This document shows positions 7,688 through 14,253 of a stretch of DNA of 64,000 nucleotides, one piece after another. The notes beneath the pieces are model-generated. The model had not been told where the DNA came from and did not search any database. It saw nothing but the letters and a program-made list of their open reading frames with translations. The position numbers and the translations under genes were made by a program. Position 1 is the stretch's first letter, and every line of letters starts with the position of its first letter. This DNA comes from RGIG4034 sp045576455 (GTDB lineage: Bacteria; Bacillota; Clostridia; Lachnospirales; Lachnospiraceae), in the NCBI GenBank assembly GCA_045576455.1, contig JAZNGM010000026.1, positions 1 to 64,000 of the forward strand, written 5' to 3'.

Positions 7688-9115
7688 TTAGTTTGATTCA
7701 AACACAATAACTTTCCCAACCTTAACCTTCTTCGCCGAACCTATCCTATACTGTGCAATATATGTACGATCTTCTTTCCATTTTTCCAACGCCCGGTTTC
7801 CTTTATGCTGATTCAGCTTCATAAAAAAGTCCAAATAGGAAAGAACCTTATCCTTACTCATTACACCGTAATCAATAATATCCTCTAAAATACTTTGCCG
7901 TTGCCTATCACTAAAACCATCCTCTTGGCTCACAGAATAGCCCCATTCCCGTAACGGCGAAATATTGCTTAATTCTCCCCAACTTGCATTACCTCTGTTC
8001 TGATAATCTTTATACGATAAAATTTCAGCTCTAATACGCCCATTCTTCTTTAGTTCCAGATATGTTTCTTCCAAAACATAATAAACATTACAGGAACGGC
8101 AATATACAATCGGAATCAAATATCTGTGCACATTATCATTCCTATCAACGACCTCAATTTCACCAGCCATATCTTCCAACTCATGATGCATATTGCAATA
8201 AAAACTATTACTCCTTACCACCAAATCCGTCATACCAATTTTTTCTTTCTTCAGCTTCAAAAACGGACTTTCTGCCTTTGGATTAACCTCTTCTGCCAAG
8301 GCCTTTACCCATACAAGATTGTCCATATTATATGCATTACTCCAGCATTTCTTCTTTCCAAACCATCGCCAGCCGCATATCTTCAAGGTTTCTCTAATCT
8401 TTTCATCAGGCATCCCATCAAAATATATTTCAATATATTTTCCATCTATCTTATATTCCATAAATATTTTGTCCTTACTGCCAATAACTGTCTTGGGGAA
8501 TGTTTTTTTCGTGTGATACTTAAATAAATCCAATTTTATATCAGACCCATATTTTCGTATAAAATACCCTACACTTCTATCTCTGTCATCTTCTGTATTA
8601 TATTGTGGTATCAACGGTATTCTGATACAGACTTTCTTTTTCCCTATCCTGTCTACTAATCTATTTAAATTATCTAACACCAACGCATTGTCTTTACCGG
8701 TATATCTCCTATAATTTTCGGCATTAACATCTTTAACATCAATATACCAATAATCAATATCATTAATTATTTTTTCTATTTCTTCCCATCCTACATTCAA
8801 AGAAGTTTCTATATTGCACTTCCAAGATGAATTCATTTTATTACACACTTCATGAATAAAATTTGCATATAAAAGAGGCTCTCCACCACCAAAAGTAATT
8901 CCACCCCCGGTCATCAAAAAGTACGGCTCATCTATCGAAACCTTCTCTATTAATTCATCTGCTGAAAAATCTACTGTTATTGTATTCCGATCATTACACT
9001 GTGCATTTATACAATAAACACACCTTAACGGACATCCATGGAATGCCACCAAGGTTGATATTCCACTTCCGTCAGTTCCCATGCGCAATCTGGAAATTGA
9101 CATTATTTTTGCCAT
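7688..9115 (-). CDS. Radical SAM protein, activase-like core with extra C-terminal domains
   Basis: Protein of 475 residues. Cys28-X3-Cys32-X2-Cys35 (CPLRCVYC) is the [4Fe-4S]/SAM motif, and TFGGGEPLLY near 75 is the GGE motif. The domain up to about 215 resembles pyruvate-formate-lyase activases, but no glycyl radical enzyme is nearby. Residues about 225-285 (FDGMPDEKIRETLKICGWRW then KKCWSN) resemble a small alpha/beta domain found with other clostridial catalytic domains. A Cys/His cluster follows (FYCNMHHE, VYCRSCNVYYV), probably a zinc ribbon. The start follows GGAG at 8 nt. It sits 33 nt after a four-cysteine protein gene, its most likely substrate or partner. Enzyme class is sure; the reaction is unknown. 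Confidence 0.85.
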   Translation of the reverse strand: MAKIMSISRLRMGTDGSGISTLVAFHGCPLRCVYCINAQCNDRNTITVDFSADELIEKVSIDEPYFLMTGGGITFGGGEPLLYANFIHEVCNKMNSSWKCNIETSLNVGWEEIEKIINDIDYWYIDVKDVNAENYRRYTGKDNALVLDNLNRLVDRIGKKKVCIRIPLIPQYNTEDDRDRSVGYFIRKYGSDIKLDLFKYHTKKTFPKTVIGSKDKIFMEYKIDGKYIEIYFDGMPDEKIRETLKICGWRWFGKKKCWSNAYNMDNLVWVKALAEEVNPKAESPFLKLKKEKIGMTDLVVRSNSFYCNMHHELEDMAGEIEVVDRNDNVHRYLIPIVYCRSCNVYYVLEETYLELKKNGRIRAEILSYKDYQNRGNASWGELSNISPLREWGYSVSQEDGFSDRQRQSILEDIIDYGVMSKDKVLSYLDFFMKLNQHKGNRALEKWKEDRTYIAQYRIGSAKKVKVGKVIVFESN

Positions 9116-9148
9116 TAACTCATCTCCGTTTCATCATTCCCCATTTTA

Positions 9149-9640
9149 TTATGTAAATGGAAATTCATCTTCATTATTCCAAGGCATATCTATACTACCC
9201 ATACCTGGCGAATTAATATCACCATCTATTTCTGGCTCATCATCTTCTTTTCCTCCAAAAAGCGAAGTATTCTTTAATGCATCCGGAATTTTCATAAATC
9301 CATGTACACTCCCCATTGCTGGCCTGTGCGATTCTTTTACCCCTACATTTTCCACTGCTATTTCAGGAGTTTTTGTTATTATGAACTCAGGATATACTCG
9401 TTTTCTCATGGGTATTTTTTCTAATTCTTGTTTCAGTTTCAACAACTCTATGTCACACGCTGGGCATGTACCCGCACACGCACCTTGTGCATAGCATTCG
9501 GTAATTTCATAGTCTATGCCATTTGCATCAGCCAAAGCCTTTCGCATTTTCTTTAACTCTTTACAGATTATCTTTCCGTCTTCACGTGGAATAAGTTTGC
9601 TAATTAATTTCATATCTGTTTGTTTTAAACTATCCTGCAT
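9149..9640 (-). CDS. Four-cysteine protein with CAGTCPAC motif, unknown
   Basis: Protein of 163 residues from the ATG at 9640 (GGAG 8 nt upstream). The first 75 residues hold a helix (CKELKKMRKALADANG) and then Cys49-X5-Cys55-X3-Cys59-X2-Cys62, ending ACDIELLKLKQEL. This looks like a metal or Fe-S site followed by a helix. Residues 85-163 are low in structure, rich in Gly, Pro, Asp and Glu, and end EDEFPFT. I recall similar CxGTCPxC proteins as uncharacterised in gut Firmicutes and Bacteroidetes. It lies directly before the radical SAM gene and after the XRE gene in one operon, so it may be modified by, or carry electrons to, the radical SAM enzyme. Confidence 0.7.
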   Translation of the reverse strand: MQDSLKQTDMKLISKLIPREDGKIICKELKKMRKALADANGIDYEITECYAQGACAGTCPACDIELLKLKQELEKIPMRKRVYPEFIITKTPEIAVENVGVKESHRPAMGSVHGFMKIPDALKNTSLFGGKEDDEPEIDGDINSPGMGSIDMPWNNEDEFPFT

Positions 9641-9671
9641 AAGCACTTCTCCAATCCTTTATAAGCTTTTT

Positions 9672-10952
9672 TTATCTATGATTAGTTGAAATACCATACA
9701 GATTTCTTACCATATCTCCAATACCTGCTTCTTCCCATTTGCTTGGGAATGTATAATATTCCAATGTCTCCGGCAACAACTCATTGATCCTTCTGCATAA
9801 GAAATCTATTTTTTCCATCATTTCATAACCCGGACACTGTTTGCATTCTTCTGTTTTAGACATATTCGTCTGTATATAATACTTAATTGTATCAAGATTT
9901 ACCCAGTTCAACGGATTTGGATCATTATGATGTCCCATCTCAATTTCATACGCATGTCTCATATATTCTTCAAAACTATTCATATGAATCATTTTTGAAT
10001 CTATATATGCATCCTGCGGAGCAATTGTGTCATCTTCCAATGGTTCTGTTGCCTCGTCCAGCATTGCGTGATATTCCTGTTCAATTCTACTTTTTGATTC
10101 CGGGTAATCTTCATAAAGTCTTTGTAATGCCTGTTCAATTATAGGTTCCTTCGATGTATAATAATCTCTTTCATCTATTAAATCATAAAAATACAATTCC
10201 ATATCCTGACCAATATTCAACGCATCCCTGATTGCAATATCATAGTATGCCGTACATTTTGTCTTTGTCGGGTATATCTTTCTTTGCATCCCTAACTTTG
10301 GTACATAGTTTTCGTACAAATACGCCTTATAATCCTGACGATGACTATGCTTTATGCTTACCAATTCCTCTATCAAAGCAATTTCTTCATGTTTCACCAA
10401 ATAATCTTGATAAGAACTACTCTCTCCTATAAGCATCTCATAAGTCTGAACATCTTTTAACAGAAGAGTTACACATGATGCATTTTCCTTCACAAAATTT
10501 TTATATGAAATAGTACCCTTAGCCGTTACAAATAAAGCATCTACAATGCTCTTATCCCATCTGCGATATTGTTCTCTTACACAAAGTCCAATCTTTTGCA
10601 ACTTAAATATTTCTGTAGAAATCCTTTCATCAGACATTCCATACATATATTTTTGTGCCAATTCTTCGTACAAAATATAACCACAGTGATTGATTAACTG
10701 AATTAATATTTCTCTGCCAATCTCACCAACTTCACCCTCTGCATCAATTTCATCAGACAACAAATCTTGTCCTAAAACATCTGATAATTTTTTAATAACA
10801 TCTATATCTGAAATACCATTTTTCTCATATTTGGAAATAGCCTGTGGCGAAATATACATTCTATTTGCCAATTCTTCCTGACTCATCCCCAATGCCTGTC
10901 TTACCCTTCTTAATCTTTCACCACATTTTGTTGCAATTGTCTTATTATCCAT
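9672..10952 (-). CDS. XRE-family regulator with large C-terminal domain
   Basis: Protein of about 426 residues. Residues about 10-65 (CGERLRRVRQALGMSQEELA, then YISPQAISKYEKNG) are a clear helix-turn-helix of the Cro/CI (HTH_3) type. Residues 75-155 may be a winged-helix-like segment (LAQKYMYGMSDERISTEIFKLQKIGL). The rest is acidic, helical and unrecognised, with an ECKQCPGYEMMEK stretch near 370 holding a CxxC pair. ATG at 10952 fits the ribosome site better than the ATG directly before it. It lies between the 88-residue unknown gene and the four-cysteine gene, so it probably controls this operon, possibly in response to a ligand or protein bound by the C-terminal part. Confidence 0.85.
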   Translation of the reverse strand: MDNKTIATKCGERLRRVRQALGMSQEELANRMYISPQAISKYEKNGISDIDVIKKLSDVLGQDLLSDEIDAEGEVGEIGREILIQLINHCGYILYEELAQKYMYGMSDERISTEIFKLQKIGLCVREQYRRWDKSIVDALFVTAKGTISYKNFVKENASCVTLLLKDVQTYEMLIGESSSYQDYLVKHEEIALIEELVSIKHSHRQDYKAYLYENYVPKLGMQRKIYPTKTKCTAYYDIAIRDALNIGQDMELYFYDLIDERDYYTSKEPIIEQALQRLYEDYPESKSRIEQEYHAMLDEATEPLEDDTIAPQDAYIDSKMIHMNSFEEYMRHAYEIEMGHHNDPNPLNWVNLDTIKYYIQTNMSKTEECKQCPGYEMMEKIDFLCRRINELLPETLEYYTFPSKWEEAGIGDMVRNLYGISTNHR

Positions 10953-10963
10953 CATAACACCCC

Positions 10964-11230
10964 TTAAGCCACTTGAAATTCTTCCTTTATGTACGGCACC
11001 ATACGCTTCATATGTTCCACTATTCTCATTATACCAAAATCTCTACTCTTTGTTACAATTAATTCATTTATTCTTATCCCCCCTTTGCATAAATCATAGC
11101 TGTTATTTGAATATTTTTTACTAAAAACATATTCTTCTTTTCCACACGCCATAATAATATAAAAATCTATCATTTTTTCTTTTCCCTTAAAATTCTTTCT
11201 TCCTATAATCTTAATATTTTCTTCAAACAT
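10964..11230 (-). CDS. Hypothetical protein in radical SAM operon
   Basis: Encodes 88 residues (MFEENIKIIGRKNFKGKEKM...). The ATG at 11230 is preceded by GGAGG; the in-frame start at 11254 lacks one. It appears to be a small soluble alpha/beta protein with alternating hydrophobic strands (IDFYIIMAC, EYVFSKKY) and a basic C-terminal helix (MRIVEHMKRMVPYIKEEF). No family recognised. The stop lies 8 to 11 nt before the XRE gene start, which implies translational coupling and places it in the same functional unit. Confidence 0.6.
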   Translation of the reverse strand: MFEENIKIIGRKNFKGKEKMIDFYIIMACGKEEYVFSKKYSNNSYDLCKGGIRINELIVTKSRDFGIMRIVEHMKRMVPYIKEEFQVA

Positions 11231-11260
11231 ATTTCCTCCATTTCTTCCAGCCACGCTCTA

Positions 11261-11419
11261 TCAACTGGATATCCATGCCAAGTAGCATCCAAATATAATA
11301 AACAACGCGCCAAATGTTTCATTTATGCAGCCAAGAACCACTCCAATCAATGCTATTATCAAGTATACCTTTCCACTTCTTCCTCTTGGCGGTCTATTAT
11401 TTCCACCATAGTAATACAT
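11261..11419 (-). CDS. Small membrane protein, unknown
   Basis: Encodes 52 residues from ATG at 11419, with GGGAGGG 8-9 nt before it. A short polar head rich in Tyr, Asn, Pro and Arg (YYYGGNNRPPRGRSGK) is followed by two closely spaced hydrophobic stretches (VYLIIALIGVVLG and FGALFIIFGCYLAWI), so it is probably a membrane hairpin. It begins 13 nt after the zinc-ribbon gene stop. Nothing in the sequence points to a specific activity. Confidence 0.55.
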   Translation of the reverse strand: MYYYGGNNRPPRGRSGKVYLIIALIGVVLGCINETFGALFIIFGCYLAWISS

Positions 11420-11432
11420 GACACATCCCTCC

Positions 11433-11735
11433 CTAACAATAATTTGAGCGGTACTTAGGGCGCCATTTCCAACCACTGATATCCGTCACATCGACTCCAC
11501 CCTTGAAATTTCCTTTGTACAATCCCGGCAACATACTTTTTAATCCTGCATATGGATTGTTACTTTTACTTACTGTTTGCACAGGCTTTAAACCTCTACA
11601 ACGTTTACATCTCTTTGGTTGCACTAACGAATGTGTTTTGTAATACTTTTGCTCATCTATTGAAAAGATAAATACTTTTCGACAGTGAATACACATCAAC
11701 TCCTTGTCCATTGAACTTGATAAAAGCTTTCCCAT
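11433..11735 (-). CDS. Zinc-ribbon protein, first gene of radical SAM operon
   Basis: Protein of 100 residues. Cys15-X2-Cys18 and Cys43-X2-Cys46 surround FIFSIDEQKYYKTHSLVQPK, the usual pattern of a short probable zinc-ribbon domain family in Clostridia (C..C..F.F...EQ.FY...P.RC..CR). The tail (48-100) is Gly/Lys-rich and probably disordered. ATG at 11735 fits AGGAG at 7 nt. It heads a run of seven minus-strand genes with gaps of about 10-60 nt. In other genomes this zinc ribbon is often alone; a role in nucleic acid binding is plausible but not shown. Confidence 0.65.
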   Translation of the reverse strand: MGKLLSSSMDKELMCIHCRKVFIFSIDEQKYYKTHSLVQPKRCKRCRGLKPVQTVSKSNNPYAGLKSMLPGLYKGNFKGGVDVTDISGWKWRPKYRSNYC

Positions 11736-11876
11736 CACCATTCTCCTTTCGGTTGTTTTCTTATAAATCTATTTTAGCAACCCCTTTTCCATATTCCCAT
11801 CAATGGATTGTGGAATCCCTCAACGAATTGTAGAGAATTTAGATTTTGCTCACTTTATGTATTGCATTACAACATC

Positions 11877-11919
11877 AAAAAGAACGTTTCCCAAGTTTTC
11901 ACCTGAAAAACGCCCTTCT
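11877..11919 (-). terminator. Terminator downstream of rlmD
   Basis: On the minus strand an imperfect stem (AGAA-CGTTT against AAACG-TTCT with an inner GTTTTC/GAAAAC stem) is followed by TTTTT. It separates rlmD from the accessory operon. The rest of 11742-11933 shows nothing else. Confidence 0.55.
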
Positions 11920-11933
11920 AAACTAGACTCATT

Positions 11934-13700
11934 CTAAACCATCCCAAAATGCTCTAGCGCATCTCTTATCGCCTTTTCCTTCTCCACCGGACATTGAGGT
12001 TGTTTGCTATCTTCAGACTTAGGCAGGTTATAATTCTCCCCAACCTCTGTTCCACATTTTCTTTTTACCTGTGAAATATACAGATTCGAAACCTTCAACC
12101 CATGCTCCTTCAGAACATATTCCTGAATTTCGTTATAAGTCGCCTTACTTTCCGCTGAAGTCAAATCAAGCTCGTCCAGTTCTATCTCAACCTCGATTAC
12201 ATCATCCGGTTTTTGTTGGGACAAAAGAACAACCGTCTCACAATGCACCGTACCCGGGAAAAGGTCTACCGCTACCGCCTTTTTTATCTGATAGCCGCTA
12301 TTAAGAATTATTTCAAGGTCGCGCGCAAGGCTTGTCGGTTTACAGGAAATATAAACCATCTTATCCACCCCATAAGACAAAATCTGTTTTAACGCCTTAG
12401 GATGTATACCATCGCGTGGCGGATCAAGAATAATATAATCCGGTTTTTCTTCTATATCATCCAATGCTTTCATAACATCATTGGCAATGAATTCGCAATT
12501 ATGTAAACCATTTAATTTTGCATTTTCCCTGGCTGCAACAACTGCCTCCTCTACAATTTCCACACCAATGGCTTTATAAACTACCGGTGCCATCATCTGG
12601 GTAATCGTTCCGGTACCGCTGTAAAGATCATACAGAACCGTTCCCTTAGAAGCAGATTTTCCTCCGGTAGCATCTTTCAAAGTTTCTGCTCCGCTGATAT
12701 CGCCTAAATACTCTCTGGCCGTTTCGTATAATACTTCTGCAGCCGGCGAATTATTCTGGAAAAATGAAAAAGCTGAAATCTTAAACCGAAGACCAAGAAG
12801 CTCTTCATAGAAATAATCCTGTCCCCATAACACATCCGTACGGTCGCTCTGCACCACATCCGCAAGCGAATCATTTACAATATGAAGAATTCCCGCAATC
12901 TTTCCATGCAATCCCTTTGATTCACACGAAGTATCTGCATTATGTAAACCAACCAATAAATCGCGGTATCTTTGAAGTACATCTTTTTCATACGCTGCAT
13001 CAATCTGTGATGAGGTAACCAGTGCTATCAGGATTTCTCCTGTTTTCCCTGCTTTTCTTACAAGGAGGTGACGAAGATAGCCTTCATGACGCATTCTGTG
13101 AAAATATTTAACCGGCTCGTTTTTGAAAAAATCAAGCGTAACCTTCAATACCGTTCTATAATCCTCATCCATAATGCGGCAGCCTGAAACGGTAACAATA
13201 TCATGAAAACTTCCGCGTTTATGCATACCAAGAGCCAGCGGACCATCTTTATACTCATCCCCAAAGGTAAATTCCATCTTATTACGGTATCCTTCTGCAA
13301 CAGGACTTCTTTTTATTCCCTCAAACACATACCCGTCTTTTGAATCTGTATCTTTAATTACATCCCATAAGAGCTGTTCAACCTGCGATTCCTTAATTTT
13401 AAGCTGTTCTTCATACGGTAACGTCTGATAATTGCAACCTCCGCACACGCCGAAATGCTCACAGCCAGAGCAAACTTCATTTGGTGCAGCTTCAATAAGT
13501 TCTACAACTCTTCCTTCATACGCACCCTTACGTTTCTTTTGTATTTGAATACTAACCGTTTGTCCCGGAATTACATTCTTAACCATGCATTTTGATACAC
13601 ATGCATTTCCTGCCGCATCCGTATCCGCCACTTCACAAATACCTTTATTGGGAAATTGTAATCCGACCACTTTTCCCGTTACTACCTGACCTTTTTTCAT
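11934..13700 (-). CDS. rlmD: 23S rRNA (uracil-5-)-methyltransferase, RlmD/RumA family
   Basis: SAM-dependent m5U methyltransferase acting on 23S rRNA (a tRNA target is possible for some homologues). Protein of 588 residues. Residues 1-60 form a TRAM domain (GQVVTGKVVGLQFPNKGICEV). CEHFGVCGGC near 80 is the CX5CX2C part of the [4Fe-4S] site. YDLYSGTGT near 355 binds SAM, LDPPRDGIHP is the D-PP-R motif, and YISCKPTSLARD carries the catalytic cysteine. It is longer than usual (430-460): there are insertions near 230 and 345 and about 85 extra residues after the catalytic core, ending CPVEKEKAIRDALEHFG. The ATG at 13700 is chosen over an upstream TTG. Product is sure; the extension is unexplained. 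Confidence 0.93.
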   Translation of the reverse strand: MKKGQVVTGKVVGLQFPNKGICEVADTDAAGNACVSKCMVKNVIPGQTVSIQIQKKRKGAYEGRVVELIEAAPNEVCSGCEHFGVCGGCNYQTLPYEEQLKIKESQVEQLLWDVIKDTDSKDGYVFEGIKRSPVAEGYRNKMEFTFGDEYKDGPLALGMHKRGSFHDIVTVSGCRIMDEDYRTVLKVTLDFFKNEPVKYFHRMRHEGYLRHLLVRKAGKTGEILIALVTSSQIDAAYEKDVLQRYRDLLVGLHNADTSCESKGLHGKIAGILHIVNDSLADVVQSDRTDVLWGQDYFYEELLGLRFKISAFSFFQNNSPAAEVLYETAREYLGDISGAETLKDATGGKSASKGTVLYDLYSGTGTITQMMAPVVYKAIGVEIVEEAVVAARENAKLNGLHNCEFIANDVMKALDDIEEKPDYIILDPPRDGIHPKALKQILSYGVDKMVYISCKPTSLARDLEIILNSGYQIKKAVAVDLFPGTVHCETVVLLSQQKPDDVIEVEIELDELDLTSAESKATYNEIQEYVLKEHGLKVSNLYISQVKRKCGTEVGENYNLPKSEDSKQPQCPVEKEKAIRDALEHFGMV

Positions 13701-13738
13701 TGACAATTATCCGTCCTGTCCTGTAAAAATAGCACAAA

Positions 13739-13773
13739 AGGATAGAACATCCTCATTCGCGGATATTCTATCC
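13739..13773 (-). terminator. Hairpin terminator after the acidic membrane protein gene
   Basis: Minus strand GGATAGAATATCC pairs imperfectly with GGATGTTCTATCC and is followed by TTTTGTG. It lies between the small acidic membrane protein gene and rlmD. Confidence 0.6.
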
Positions 13774-13823
13774 CACTGTACTTAACTATTTAATAAATGC
13801 TTCCAACAAATAAACACGCAATA

Positions 13824-14123
13824 TTATTCTTCAACTGTTTCGCAATCGCACTCTTCGCAATCACAATCCTCGTCTTCAAAGAAATCATCTTCATCTTCAT
13901 CGAAATCATCTTCGAAGTCATCTTCAAACTCTTCTAAATAATCCGGTGTAAAATACTTATATAATGCAAATGCAATAATACCTACTACAAGAACAATTCC
14001 TACAATAATAAGTACCCATTTTAATGTACTGCTCTTCTTTTCTTCCACAGGTTCAGCCTGCTTTTTGTTTAACAATGCATTTAATCTAGCAATATCCAAT
14101 AAATTTCCACAACACTTTTTCAT
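13824..14123 (-). CDS. Small single-pass membrane protein with acidic Cys-rich tail
   Basis: Protein of 99 residues from ATG at 14123, with GGAG 8 nt before it. N-terminal MKKCCGNLLDIARLNALLNK, then one transmembrane helix (about 35-57, WVLIIVGIVLVVGIIAFALY). The tail is extremely acidic (FEDDFEDDFDEDEDDFF) and ends with DCDCEECDC. The clustered Asp, Glu and Cys could bind divalent metals, but this is only suggested by composition. No named family recognised. It is flanked by pcrA upstream and a terminator downstream. Confidence 0.7.
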   Translation of the reverse strand: MKKCCGNLLDIARLNALLNKKQAEPVEEKKSSTLKWVLIIVGIVLVVGIIAFALYKYFTPDYLEEFEDDFEDDFDEDEDDFFEDEDCDCEECDCETVEE

Positions 14124-14253
14124 AACAAACACTCCTTTTCCACTCTCTTACCAGAAATATTGAAATTCATCTGACGTATAATGTAGTTATTATTTTACCA
14201 CTATTTTTACAATTTTACTATATATTTTTTGAAAAAAACACAAATAATCCTAC

